The notes: generated from the sequence alone by a model not told the origin. A stretch of 64,000 nt of DNA from Verrucomicrobiota bacterium (GCA_039192515.1 JBCCXA010000004.1:89532-153531), one strand, 5' to 3'. Shown: positions 8,151 to 16,472, counted from the stretch's first letter. A program made the numbers and translations.

Positions 8151-9798
8151 ATTCAAAAAATTCTCCTATGATTACCCCGAGTCTAAATCGCCAGCTTTGT
8201 CTTGTGTGAACTTAACGATCAAAAAAGGTGAGTGGATTTTGCTATTGGGAAAGTCTGGCAGTGGTAAGTCGACTTTAGGAAAGGCCTTGGGAAATATTCT
8301 ATTAGACTATTATGGGGGACGGTTTAAAGGAAATATTTTTTGGGAAAATAAACCCTTTAGTCAGTATCGTGATATAGAATTCAGACGTTCCGTAGGCATG
8401 GTCTTTCAAAGCCCTGAGAAACAGGTTTTAACACCAGATGTCCTCAGTGAAATAGTATGTGGTATGGAGAATATTGGATTGCCACATGCTGAAATGGAAA
8501 AGAGGTTGGATCATTTTTCTAGCAGCTTAGGCATCAAACATCTATTAAATCGGAAATGCGAAAACTTATCTGGTGGAGAGCTCCAACGAGTGATTATTGC
8601 TTCTATTTTAGCTATGGGTTGTCAAACCTTGATTCTAGATGAGCCTTTCTCGCAGTTAGATCCAAATGCTTCTCGTCAATTATTAAAAATGCTTTCAGAC
8701 CTAAAGAAAAAGATGGGGTTGACCATCATTCTCATTGAACAGCAGGTAGATTCATTATTACATCGAGTGGATCGAGTGCTTTTCTTAGAGGAAGGACGAA
8801 TCATACATAATGAAATTCCGAGGCAATTCGTCAAGGCATCGTTGAAAGACAAGACTTCTGCCAATTTATGTGCTCCATTAGTCAGTCAGCTAATAGTGGC
8901 GAATGAGCCTCCCATAACAATTGAAGAAGGTAGAGATATTTTGAAATCATTGTTGATAGGCCCGAGTTTGGAAAAACAGGATTGTGAAGAAAGGGTATGG
9001 GTCAATGGTTCCTTGATTCTAGAGAGTGTGAATTTCCAATATTCGATTGATGAAAAACCGATTCTAAAAGATATCCAATTAGAACTTCATCAAAGTGAGC
9101 TGGTTTGTTTGTTAGGGGAAAACGGCGCAGGTAAAAGCACCTTACTGGTGGGGTTGTCAGGCCTGCTAGAAAATATTCGAGGCCAGGTATTGTTTCATGG
9201 AGAGCCGCTTCAAAGCTTAGACGCTTTATACAAATTTACAAAGATAGGCTACCTTTCTCAGAACCCCCATGATTACTTATTTCATGATACGGTTTATGAA
9301 GAACTTAAATTTAGCTTAGAGCAAAGTACCTTACATTCTATGGATGAAACTAATGTGATTAAGCAAATGCTTCATCAATTGCAATTGGATGGCCTGGAAG
9401 AGAGAGATCCTAGAACGTTGAGTGGAGGAGAGAAACAGCGTTTAGCTTTGGGCTGTGTACTTATTAAAAAGCCTGAAATTTTACTAATTGATGAACCCAC
9501 ACGAGGTTTGGATCAGGATTTAAAAGAATTGTTAGGAAAATTACTTCGAAGCTACTTGGATCAGGGCTCAAGCATCTTACTTGCCACTCAAGACGTTGAT
9601 TTTGCCGCAGAATACGCAGATAGGATTGCATTAATAGAATCGGGGAAGATGTCTCACTTGCTGGAGGCTAAGCATTTTTTCAAGCAAGGTTATTATACTT
9701 CAACAGTTCGGCGCCTTTTTAGAGGATTTTCAGAGGATGTCTACCATGCCAAAAGTGCGAAAGAGAGATTAAGCCACATAAAAGAATCGGTGCAATGA
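8131..9798 (+). CDS. ECF transporter fused double ATPase (EcfA-EcfA')
   Basis: About 555 residues with two complete ABC domains in one chain. Domain 1 (about 1-240) has Walker A GKSGSGKST, Q-loop VFQSPEKQ, signature LSGGELQRV and Walker B LILDEPFSQLDP. Domain 2 (about 290-530) has GENGAGKST, signature LSGGEKQRL and Walker B ILLIDEPTRGLD. Fusion of the two ECF ATPases is common in CbiO/YkoD-like proteins. Starts at 8131 (used) and 8143 are both plausible: GGAAG at 8133-8137 would serve 8143. Either gives an overlap with the T-component gene. It powers uptake through the neighbouring S and T components. Confidence 0.92.
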   Translation: MEENMFEFKKFSYDYPESKSPALSCVNLTIKKGEWILLLGKSGSGKSTLGKALGNILLDYYGGRFKGNIFWENKPFSQYRDIEFRRSVGMVFQSPEKQVLTPDVLSEIVCGMENIGLPHAEMEKRLDHFSSSLGIKHLLNRKCENLSGGELQRVIIASILAMGCQTLILDEPFSQLDPNASRQLLKMLSDLKKKMGLTIILIEQQVDSLLHRVDRVLFLEEGRIIHNEIPRQFVKASLKDKTSANLCAPLVSQLIVANEPPITIEEGRDILKSLLIGPSLEKQDCEERVWVNGSLILESVNFQYSIDEKPILKDIQLELHQSELVCLLGENGAGKSTLLVGLSGLLENIRGQVLFHGEPLQSLDALYKFTKIGYLSQNPHDYLFHDTVYEELKFSLEQSTLHSMDETNVIKQMLHQLQLDGLEERDPRTLSGGEKQRLALGCVLIKKPEILLIDEPTRGLDQDLKELLGKLLRSYLDQGSSILLATQDVDFAAEYADRIALIESGKMSHLLEAKHFFKQGYYTSTVRRLFRGFSEDVYHAKSAKERLSHIKESVQ

Positions 9799-10403
9799 AT
9801 GCAGCGATGACTTGGTCACTGGGGGCACTCATTTTCTTGGGTGTAACGGCTTTCTTTTTTGAGCGCTCGAAAATGACTGCCCGACAACTATCACTTATCA
9901 TGGTTTTAGGGACCTTAGCTGGTATCGGAAGAATTCCCTTTGCTGCCCTTCCCAGCCTCCAACCTACAACTTTTATGGTTATCATGTCTGGCTTTGTCTT
10001 CGGACCTTTGAATGGGTTTGTGGTTGCAGTTGTTTCGGTTCTTATATCAAATTCTTTTTTAGGACATGGAACTTGGACACTTTGGCAGATGCTAGCATGG
10101 TCGCTTTGCGGTATGAGTTTTGGTTTTCTAGGTGTTAAGTGGCCCAGGCTTTCTTTGAAGATCATGGCACTCATGGGCTTGGCATGGGGATTCTTATTTG
10201 GTTGGATAACGAATATTTGGCATTGGTTGGCTTTTGTTTACCCGCTTACCTGGGAAAGCTGGCTAACGACCAACGCTTTATCGCTTTGGTTTGATGTACA
10301 ACATGGGTTGGTTAATACTGCATTGATATGGTTTCTTGGAAATTGGTGCATCAAACTGCTTCGGAAATATCGACAGAAACTAAATATTCATCCAAAAAGT
10401 TAA
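9795..10403 (+). CDS. ECF transporter S component, predicted cobalamin-specific (CbrT-like)
   Basis: A 202-residue hydrophobic protein with about six membrane helices, starting at an ATGA overlap with the ATPase stop. The stretch ARIPFAALPS-like (GIGRIPFAALPSLQPTTF) followed by MSGFVFGPLNGF is the hallmark I recognise from vitamin-type S components, especially those predicted for B12. With the riboswitch upstream and the DUF4430 protein in the same operon, cobalamin (or a corrinoid precursor) is the most likely substrate. The aptamer supports regulation by B12 but does not prove transport of intact B12; cobinamide or alpha-ribazole remain possible. Confidence 0.8.
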   Translation: MNAAMTWSLGALIFLGVTAFFFERSKMTARQLSLIMVLGTLAGIGRIPFAALPSLQPTTFMVIMSGFVFGPLNGFVVAVVSVLISNSFLGHGTWTLWQMLAWSLCGMSFGFLGVKWPRLSLKIMALMGLAWGFLFGWITNIWHWLAFVYPLTWESWLTTNALSLWFDVQHGLVNTALIWFLGNWCIKLLRKYRQKLNIHPKS

Positions 10404-10461
10404 ATTGGCGACTTGCCTCCATTTGGAAGTTTCTGGTAGTGTTTCCAGCTCGTCTAAAGAC

Positions 10462-10547
10462 GCCCGGGTGGTGGAATTGGCAGACACACAGGACTTAAAA
10501 TCCTGTGAGAGGCGACTCTCGTGCGGGTTCGAGCCCCGCCCCGGGTA
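10462..10547 (+). tRNA. tRNA-Leu (UAA)
   Basis: A class II tRNA. The acceptor GCCCGGG (10462-10468) pairs with CCCGGGT (10540-10546), followed by discriminator A. The anticodon stem CAGGA/TCCTG encloses loop CTTAAAA with anticodon TAA. A long variable arm follows, and then the T-arm GCGGG TTCGAGC CCCGC (10523-10539). No CCA is encoded. It marks the border between the B12 operon and the mobile zone. Confidence 0.96.
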
Positions 10548-10857
10548 ATATTTCAAAACTTCCCACCAAAGATCATCCAAAGCTAGCACCTCTAATAGAC
10601 TTCTTGTTTCTTCTGAACAGGATCACACAATATCTGCCGCGTGGGGTAAAAAAATAGGATTCCGCAAAGAAGGAGGATTTAAAAAGAGTTTAGAGATGCT
10701 GTAGAATTTTATAGGGCACCGAAAAGCTTACGATTAAGTCGAATATGAACCATTGTGCATTTGATGATGAAGTAGTTTAAAATGAGTAGGCACAGGGGTT
10801 CTGAGTTTGAGAAGAGAAATTCTCAAATGAAAGTTTTTTGAAATATTGAAATAAAGA
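10548..10857. other. Intergenic stretch, no gene seen
   Basis: About 310 AT-rich bases between tRNA-Leu and the transposase gene. No convincing reading frame, terminator or inverted repeat was found, and I saw no copy of the transposase end repeat (11965-12031) that would mark the other element end. Confidence 0.5.
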
Positions 10858-11919
10858 TTAGGCGGCTTGTCGGTAATAATAGTTTAGTAAACCGCCCAGA
10901 CGGAAGGACTTTTTAATTTCTCCGCAGTTTTGACCGACATGATCTTTTGGAAAGGGGATGACATTATCAATACCTTGGTGATTTCGCTCGGTATTATAAA
11001 AGGCTTCATACTCCCGTAATGCTCGAATTAATGAACACTCACCAAGCAGGAGTAAATGATCAAGACATTCGGATTTTATAGAGAGCACGAAACGCTCTGC
11101 AAAAGCATTGAGGTTGGGGGAGCGCTTAGGAAGTCGGATGGTATCAAAGCCGATATCTGAAAAGACCTTACCGAAAGCATGAGAGTATTTGGAATCCCGG
11201 TCATGAATCAAAAAGCCTATATTATCGAGGAACTCATCCCGGGAAGAAATATTTCTGGCATGCTGAAGCATCCAAGCTTCTTTGGGAAATTCAGTTGCAC
11301 CAGCAATGAAAATTTTTCGACTCTTAATATGAATAAAGAAGAGGATGTAATAAGTTTTGAGGCCTGAAAGCTCCCAGACCTCTTTGGTAAAAAAATCAGT
11401 GGCCCAGACATGTTTGTGTGTTTTAAGAAAGCGATGCCAGCTGGAGCTAAGTTTTCGTTCTGGAGAAGGTGGAATATTGGCATTACTAAGAATATTGCCG
11501 ATACTTTGATGGGAGATAGAAAAGCCTAGATTGGCAAGGACGCCCGCAATTTTCTCATAGCCCCAACTGGTATTTTCCCTTGCGATAGAGATTACTAATT
11601 TACGGATCTTGTTGGGAATACCTGGCCTACCAACGTAATTGTTTTTATCTGATGGAGGGTTTTGTTTTTTAAGAACAAAGCGTCTGAACCATTTTTCTAT
11701 AGTTTTGGGATGAACAATGGAAACGAAATACTTTCGTAGTGGGCCTAGAGGGTGAGCAAGTTTGGAGAGTAACATGCGATCTGTATTGGTAAGTTTTTGC
11801 CTACAATGCCCTGGAATCCATTTACTAAGCTTCTGGTTTTCGAGCAAAAGATAGGTAATAATCTGAATCAACAAGATGTGCGAAGCCTGCTGCAGGTTCA
11901 ATGGTAAGTGAGGGGACAT
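10858..11919 (-). CDS. DDE (rve-type) integrase/transposase
   Basis: About 353 residues with an integrase core. An N-terminal helical, HTH-like region is followed by a DDE domain with ATDFF (first Asp), HDRDSKY (second Asp) and NAFAERF (Glu), and ends with the usual EYEAFYNTERNHQG. The start at 11919 was chosen because AGGA lies about 10 bases upstream on that strand; the longer frame to 11991 would begin inside a repeat. The family resembles stand-alone integrase-core proteins common in Planctomycetes and Verrucomicrobia rather than a named IS. Two copies of a 25-base repeat lie just upstream, but I could not find a matching element end downstream. Confidence 0.85.
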   Translation of the reverse strand: MSPHLPLNLQQASHILLIQIITYLLLENQKLSKWIPGHCRQKLTNTDRMLLSKLAHPLGPLRKYFVSIVHPKTIEKWFRRFVLKKQNPPSDKNNYVGRPGIPNKIRKLVISIARENTSWGYEKIAGVLANLGFSISHQSIGNILSNANIPPSPERKLSSSWHRFLKTHKHVWATDFFTKEVWELSGLKTYYILFFIHIKSRKIFIAGATEFPKEAWMLQHARNISSRDEFLDNIGFLIHDRDSKYSHAFGKVFSDIGFDTIRLPKRSPNLNAFAERFVLSIKSECLDHLLLLGECSLIRALREYEAFYNTERNHQGIDNVIPFPKDHVGQNCGEIKKSFRLGGLLNYYYRQAA

Positions 11920-11964
11920 GGGGTAATTTCCTAGCAAAATCACCCTTGCAACCAAGACTTTACT

Positions 11965-12031
11965 CTGGAACCCTATTTTTTGACACCACACATAAGAGTT
12001 TTACAACTGGAACCCTATTTTTTGACACCAC
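11965..12031. repeat. Two direct copies of a 25-bp repeat at a transposon junction
   Basis: Two identical 25-base copies at 11965-11989 and 12007-12031, 42 bases apart. Each contains GGAACCCTATTTTTTGACAC. They lie between the start of the lone transposase and the point where istA-like sequence begins. Repeated short binding sites at element ends are usual for transposase recognition, so this is probably the end of one of the two elements. Confidence 0.85.
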
Positions 12032-12973
12032 GGTTATCTACAATCTCTCAAACCTCAGAAGACTCGTTTGCAAAAGCTCACGGTGCGTTTTGAAACACCT
12101 CCGGGTAAACAGGCTCAGGTAGACTGGGCTTACTGTGGAAAGTTTCCTGATAAGCAGGGCAGCAAGCATTCTGTTTATGCTTTTGTCATGGTCTTGGGTT
12201 ATTCGCGCATGCTCTTTAGCTGTTTTACTACATCGATGCAAATCAAAGAACTCATGGAGTGCCACAAGAAGGCTTTTGATTTTTTCGGTGGCTGGCCTGA
12301 GCAGATTGTCTATGACAATATGAAGCAGGTTCGCATTTCACGTTCGAAGTGGAATGAGGGCTTCCTGGATTTTTGTCATCACTATGGGTTTATCCCCAAG
12401 ACGCATCAACCTTACCGCTCCAGGACTAAAGGTAAAGTTGAGCGAGCCGTGGATTACTTGAAGGATAACTTTCTGGCAGGCAAGCATTTTGATGATCTTG
12501 CAGATCTTAATGCTCAAGGTTTTAGTTGGCTTAACCATACGGCTAATGTTCGCGTTCATGCTACTACGGGTGTTCCTCCTATAGAACTCTTTCCACAGGA
12601 GTCGCTGACGGCACTTGATTCGATTAAAGCCTACCACTGGCATGAGCCTGTAAGTCGCAAAGTCAATTGGGAGAGTATGGTGCGCTTTGATGGTAGTCGT
12701 TACTCTGTGCCGCCTGAGCATGCAGGTAAAACCGTCTCCATTGAAGCCAGTGCTGGTGTGATTACCATCCGCTCCAAAGAGCTTATTATTGCAGAGCACA
12801 AGCAGGCACTTAAGCCGGGTCAGTCCATTGTTGATAAAGACCATCTTGCCGAATTATGGAAACTCACTTCCCAACAAATCAAACCTCCGGAAAACTCTCC
12901 TCGTTGGAACGTTTGTTTTGATCAGAACGTTGAACAAGTTGAGCTGAGCACCTTTGAGGAGGTCAACTCATGA
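12032..12973 (+). pseudogene. istA: istA, 5'-truncated IS21 transposase
   Basis: The frame is open from just after a TGA in the 25-base repeat and encodes the catalytic part of IstA. It has VRFETPPGKQAQVDWA, the second Asp region in FGGWPEQIVYDNMKQ, and the Glu in RSRTKGKVERAVDYLK. A complete IstA has roughly another 100-150 residues before this, carrying the HTH DNA-binding domain; those are missing. A TTG at 12068 could initiate a 301-residue product, but without the HTH it should not bind the ends. It joins istB through an ATGA overlap, the normal arrangement. Confidence 0.85.
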
Positions 12974-13746
12974 GTGTAACCTATCAAACTCTGGCTAAGG
13001 ATGGCCTTAAAGAACTTGGTCTCCATACCGCTCTTGGTCAACTTGATGCTGCCAGCCAGCAAGCATCTGCTCAAGATTGGTCCTATACACATTTCCTAGG
13101 GTATCTTTTAGATGGAGAACTCAGAGAAAGGCGACGCAAAACCGTTGCCATCAACATCCAATTTGCACGCTTCCCCTACATCAAGCGACTCGATGACTTC
13201 GACTTTAATGCTCAACCAGGCCTTGACCCTCGAATCATCGAAGAGCTCGCTGCCGGACGTTACTTAAGTGAAGGCCGTAATGTTGTTCTGCTCGGACCTC
13301 CAGGTGTTGGAAAGACGCATCTGGCTATCTCGCTGGGTGTTCTTTGTGCGGAAATGGGGCATCGTGTCTACTTCACCAATGCGATGGATCTGGCTCACAA
13401 GCTTACCAAAGCAGTTGATGAAAACAGACTCCACCGAGAGATGAAAAACCTCACTCGCCCCAAGCTGCTCATCATCGATGAAGTCGGCTACCTCCAATTC
13501 GATGGACCTCAGGCAAGCTTGCTTTTCCAGGTCATCTGTCAGCGTTATCAGAAAAATGGGGCCATTATCCTCACCAGTAACAAAGCTTTCAGTCATTGGG
13601 CTGATGTCTTCTGCGAAGATGCTGCTATGGCCAGTGCTGCTCTCGATAGACTACTTCATCGCTCTACGGTTCTTAATATCAAAGGAGAAAGTTTCCGCTT
13701 AAAGGAAAAGAAAAAGGCTGGGTCAGATCAACTGATCGCTACCTAA
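12970..13746 (+). CDS. istB: IS21 ATP-binding helper protein IstB
   Basis: 258 residues, full length for IstB. It has Walker A GPPGVGKTH at about residues 108-116, Walker B KLLIIDEVGYLQ at about 164-175, sensor ILTSNKAF and the C-terminal DRLLHRSTVLNI, all typical of the DnaA/DnaC-like AAA+ ATPase that selects target DNA for IstA. It starts inside the end of istA. It appears intact although its partner is truncated. Confidence 0.93.
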   Translation: MSVTYQTLAKDGLKELGLHTALGQLDAASQQASAQDWSYTHFLGYLLDGELRERRRKTVAINIQFARFPYIKRLDDFDFNAQPGLDPRIIEELAAGRYLSEGRNVVLLGPPGVGKTHLAISLGVLCAEMGHRVYFTNAMDLAHKLTKAVDENRLHREMKNLTRPKLLIIDEVGYLQFDGPQASLLFQVICQRYQKNGAIILTSNKAFSHWADVFCEDAAMASAALDRLLHRSTVLNIKGESFRLKEKKKAGSDQLIAT

Positions 13747-13862
13747 AGAAATTAACATTCAATACAAAGAAAGGAAAAAAACATCACCTCTTCTGACCCA
13801 GGGTGGGTCAATTCTTAATGCTCGTTAATGGGTCACTTTTACTTGCGCGTTGACACAGCTTT

Positions 13863-14189
13863 GAGTGGCCTGGAGTTGCCCGTGCTATCAACAAGCGCAC
13901 CATCACGGTTCTCTTAGATCCTGCCGATCCCGAAAGCGTTCAAATAGAAGTGGATTCACCGCTCATTGTCGGGCAATCCGGTGGCGCTGCAGTCATCTGG
14001 GAAAAAGAACCGCCCGAAGCCAATCCCGAAGCACCGTTTGCTCAGTGGGTATGGAAGCGCAAGGACCTTACGGATCTTCTTCCTGATCCTCAAGCAACCG
14101 GTCTGCAAAACCTTACCGATGCCTTCCACATCTCCAACACTGGCTGGATTACCGCTAAAGGCGTGGATCATGAAGACCTGCGGCGGTGA
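13863..14189 (+). pseudogene. C-terminal remnant of an unrecognised gene cut by IS21
   Basis: A frame continuous across the IS right end reads WPGVARAINKRTITVLLDPA, then SPLIVGQSGGAAVIWEKEPP, and ends LTDAFHISNTGWITAKGVDHEDLRR. It has the composition of a real protein but no start of its own; ATG 13950 is internal. The IS21 element evidently interrupted it. The closing HISNTGWITAKGVDHE motif reappears at 16056-16106, so this is one member of a small family or of an internal repeat. I do not recognise the family. Confidence 0.55.
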
Positions 14190-14260
14190 GGGACGTAAAA
14201 AAATCTAGAAAATAGCTTTATTTTTGGTTACAAAAATATATAAAAAAGTAAACAAAAATA

Positions 14261-14872
14261 ATGGGAAAACACCTAAATTCTATAGATAATAAAATAATCT
14301 CAAGGATATATGGCCTTAAAAGGGGTATTGTATTTACACCAAAAAAATTTAGAGATTTGGGCAGTAAACAAGCGGTGTTTAATGCTCTAAAAAGGTATGT
14401 TGAATCTGGGACAATTCGTAGGCTAGCTCCAGGTCTTTATGATTATCCCAGAAAGCACCCTAAACTGGGACTCATAGCTCCTTCAGTAGATAGCATAGCT
14501 AATGCGCTAAAAGGATCTGAGGCTATTAGAATTCAGCCGTCAGGTGCTTACGCTGCCAATTTAACTGGATTGTCTGAACAGCTTCCCATGAAAATCATTT
14601 TTCTTACAGATGGCCCAAGAAAGCTAGTAAAGGTAGGTAGACAGGAAATACGCCTCATACCAACAACACCTAGGATGATGGCAATGTCAGGCAAAATTAG
14701 TGGGCTTGTCACCCAAGCACTTAAACATATGGGAAAACAACAGATAGACGAGAAAATGATCGCAAAGCTTAAAAAGCGACTGAGTCAGAAAGATAAAAAG
14801 CAGTTATTAGATGATATTAGCTATCCACCAGCATGGATTGGAGATATCTTTAGAACTCTTGCAAATGAATGA
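14261..14872 (+). CDS. AbiEi-like / DUF6088 antitoxin
   Basis: 203 residues. The N-terminal winged-helix pattern (GIVFTPKKFRDLGSKQAVFNALKRYVESGTIRRLAPGLYDYP at about 23-64) is the usual one for AbiEi-type transcriptional repressor/antitoxins and DUF6088. The middle has GAYAANLTGLSEQLP and IIFLTDGP. It overlaps the downstream nucleotidyltransferase gene by 8 bases, the classical AbiEi-AbiEii order. It would repress the operon and neutralise the toxin. A promoter is presumably in the AT-rich 14190-14260. Confidence 0.85.
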   Translation: MGKHLNSIDNKIISRIYGLKRGIVFTPKKFRDLGSKQAVFNALKRYVESGTIRRLAPGLYDYPRKHPKLGLIAPSVDSIANALKGSEAIRIQPSGAYAANLTGLSEQLPMKIIFLTDGPRKLVKVGRQEIRLIPTTPRMMAMSGKISGLVTQALKHMGKQQIDEKMIAKLKKRLSQKDKKQLLDDISYPPAWIGDIFRTLANE

Positions 14873-15899
14873 TTTTATTCAATTACCAGTAAATGAGCAG
14901 CTTCTTTATTATGAACAGGCTAAAGCTGAGTTAGGTATTCCTGCGGCAACGATTGAAAAAGATTTTTGGGTATGCTGGACGCTTAAACAACTCTTTGAAC
15001 TTCCGAAGTGGAAGGATAAGCTAACTTTTAAAGGTGGTACCTCTTTATCAAAAGTCTGGAATCTTATCGATCGCTTTTCAGAAGATATTGATTTGATAGT
15101 AGACCGTGAATACTTGGGTTTTGGTGGAGAAAATGAACCAGAAGAAGCTCAGACTTCATCTCAAAAAAAGAAGCGTATCGAGAGACTTAAAAAAGCGTGT
15201 CGGAAAACTGTTTCAGAGGATTTGCTTTCTTGTTTAGAGAAACAAATTAACAAAGAGCTTCCAGATCCGTCTTTAGCTAAGATCATCTTTGACCAAGAAG
15301 ATCACGACCATAATACAATAGAGTTCTATTATCCAAGAGTGTTTCCTGAGAAGAGTCTGGAAGCATTGCTTCCGTATGTGAAATTAGAAATAGGACCAAG
15401 AGGTGATAATTGGCCTGCTGATAAACACGAGATAAAACCATATCTTATTGAAGTGTTGCCCCAGGTTTTCCCTCCAGAAGGTAAAATAAAAGTAAATGTT
15501 CTAGATTCGAGTCGAACCTTCTTAGAAAAGGCTATGCTGCTTCATGAAGAAGGACAACGGCCTGAATCCAGGAAAAGAAAAGGTAGGATGGCTCGTCATT
15601 ACTATGATCTGTATTGCATGATTAAAGCTGGAATAGGCGATAAGGCTATTGCAAATGAATCTTTAGTTACTCGGGTAAGGGAGCATCGCATGTTTTATTA
15701 CAATGTTAGTTGGGTGGACTATGAAACACTCCGACCTGGAACGATGGAAATGCTTCCAGGACAAGATGCTTTATCTTTTTGGGAGAAGGATTATGAGTCT
15801 ATGAAAAATAACTTCTTTTTCGGCGAAGTTCCAAGCTTTACAGAAATAGTGAACTCAGTTGAAACTTTTCAAGATAAATGGAATGCGCTTTTTAGCTAG
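14865..15899 (+). CDS. AbiEii/AbiGii-family nucleotidyltransferase toxin
   Basis: 344 residues from ATG 14865, inside the antitoxin stop region; an upstream in-frame ATG at 14811 is unlikely. The fold signature is seen in EKDFWVCWTLKQLF, the nucleotide-binding FKGGTSLSKVW and the acidic pair SEDIDLIVDREY. Later come KAMLLHEE, RKRKGRMARHYYDLYCM and a helical C-terminus. Members act as type IV toxins or tRNA-modifying nucleotidyltransferases and give abortive phage infection in some hosts. Cassette base composition is more AT-rich than the remnant sequences on both sides, consistent with acquisition. Confidence 0.88.
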   Translation: MNDFIQLPVNEQLLYYEQAKAELGIPAATIEKDFWVCWTLKQLFELPKWKDKLTFKGGTSLSKVWNLIDRFSEDIDLIVDREYLGFGGENEPEEAQTSSQKKKRIERLKKACRKTVSEDLLSCLEKQINKELPDPSLAKIIFDQEDHDHNTIEFYYPRVFPEKSLEALLPYVKLEIGPRGDNWPADKHEIKPYLIEVLPQVFPPEGKIKVNVLDSSRTFLEKAMLLHEEGQRPESRKRKGRMARHYYDLYCMIKAGIGDKAIANESLVTRVREHRMFYYNVSWVDYETLRPGTMEMLPGQDALSFWEKDYESMKNNFFFGEVPSFTEIVNSVETFQDKWNALFS

Positions 15900-15930
15900 T
15901 TCTTATTTGATTTGAGAGATCTCTCGATCA

Positions 15931-15955
15931 ATACTAAGAATCTTAGTCTTGGTAT
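15931..15955. terminator. Possible weak terminator stem-loop after toxin gene
   Basis: ATACTAAGA (15931-15939) pairs with TCTTGGTAT (15947-15955), 9 pairs with one G-T, 7-base loop, about 30 bases after the toxin stop. There is no T-run after it, so termination is uncertain. Confidence 0.3.
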
Positions 15956-16055
15956 AAACTTCTGAATGTCATTTGGCTTATTTAAAATCCTTATTTACCC
16001 ATTACCCCCATAGAGCTAAGGTCATAAATAGATTTTTTCTAACACTTAGGAAACA

Positions 16056-16106
16056 GGCTGGATTACTGCTAAGGGCGTGGATCATGAAGGCTCCGCGCTA
16101 AAGTAA
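16056..16106 (+). pseudogene. Second remnant of the GWITAKGVDHE gene family
   Basis: This short stretch reads GWITAKGVDHEGSALK then stop, nearly the same as the end of the remnant at 13863-14189 but with different synonymous bases, so it is a diverged paralogous copy and not a recent duplication. No frame leads into it from upstream. Together the two remnants bracket the antitoxin/toxin cassette. Confidence 0.5.
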
Positions 16107-16122
16107 GAAGTTTGCTTCGCAA

Positions 16123-16349
16123 ATGTCATTCGAACTGCGTTAATCCCTCTCCAGAGGCTTTGCTAAATGCCGCTCCACAGAAAGATATAATCGCTGTCGC
16201 GATCGGCAAGACATCCAAACCGGAGGAGTCCCAATCAAAGAACGGATTGGTACCCCGTCTTGGAATTGAGACCCTTGTACCCTACTCTATGAGGTGTGCT
16301 GCTCCGCAGATATAGGAGGGTTGCGCTAATGCGCATGTCATTCGAACTG
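16123..16349. repeat. 15-bp direct repeat upstream of tRNA-Lys
   Basis: ATGTCATTCGAACTG occurs at 16123-16137 and again at 16335-16349. Both lie upstream (in plus-strand order) of a copy of the tRNA-Lys 3' end (16248 and 16398), suggesting that a longer unit was duplicated and then decayed. Confidence 0.6.
16248..16264. repeat. Copy of tRNA-Lys 3' end (att-like)
   Basis: The 17 bases TGGTACCCCGTCTTGGA are identical to 16398-16414, the 3' end (CCA, acceptor and part of the T-arm) of the minus-strand tRNA-Lys, exactly 150 bases away. Duplicated tRNA 3' ends are what site-specific integration at a tRNA leaves behind. No integrase gene is near. Confidence 0.6.
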
Positions 16350-16397
16350 TGTTCTTTTCCAAACGGTGTAACATTCTGACGCAATGAATGCGTCAAA

Positions 16398-16472
16398 TGG
16401 TACCCCGTCTTGGATTCGAACCAAGGACCAAGAGATTAAGAGTCTCCTGCTCTACCGCTGAGCTAACGAGGC
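16398..16472 (-). tRNA. tRNA-Lys (CUU)
   Basis: On the minus strand GCCTCGT pairs with ACGGGGT, closing the acceptor; D-arm AGCTCAGCGGTAGAGC; anticodon stem GGAGA/TCTCT with loop CTCTTAA, anticodon CTT; T-arm with GGTTCGAATCC. The CCA tail is encoded (complement of 16398-16400). Confidence 0.95.

Larger units (their letters stand above)
12032..13855 (+). mobile_element. Truncated IS21-family insertion sequence
   Basis: It comprises an istA 3' part and a complete istB with a 4-base overlap. The right end is visible: a tract with two GGGTCA repeats (about 13797-13835) runs to TGCGCGTTGACA at 13844-13855, consistent with an IS21 terminus ending in CA. The matching left end (which would begin TGTCAACGCG) and the first part of istA are absent; the sequence switches directly into the 25-base repeats at 12031. 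The element is therefore broken on the left. Confidence 0.75.

Noticed and set aside
10380..10589. 69-residue minus-strand frame over tRNA-Leu
   Set aside because: It is antisense to a well-formed tRNA and to the end of the S-component gene.
13865..14086. 73-residue frame MAWSCPCYQQ... near the IS21 right end
   Set aside because: The overlapping frame through 13950 has far better protein composition and continues across the IS junction as a remnant.
16112..16315. 67-residue plus-strand frame upstream of tRNA-Lys
   Set aside because: It runs through the direct repeats and the tRNA 3'-end copy, and shows no protein-like pattern.
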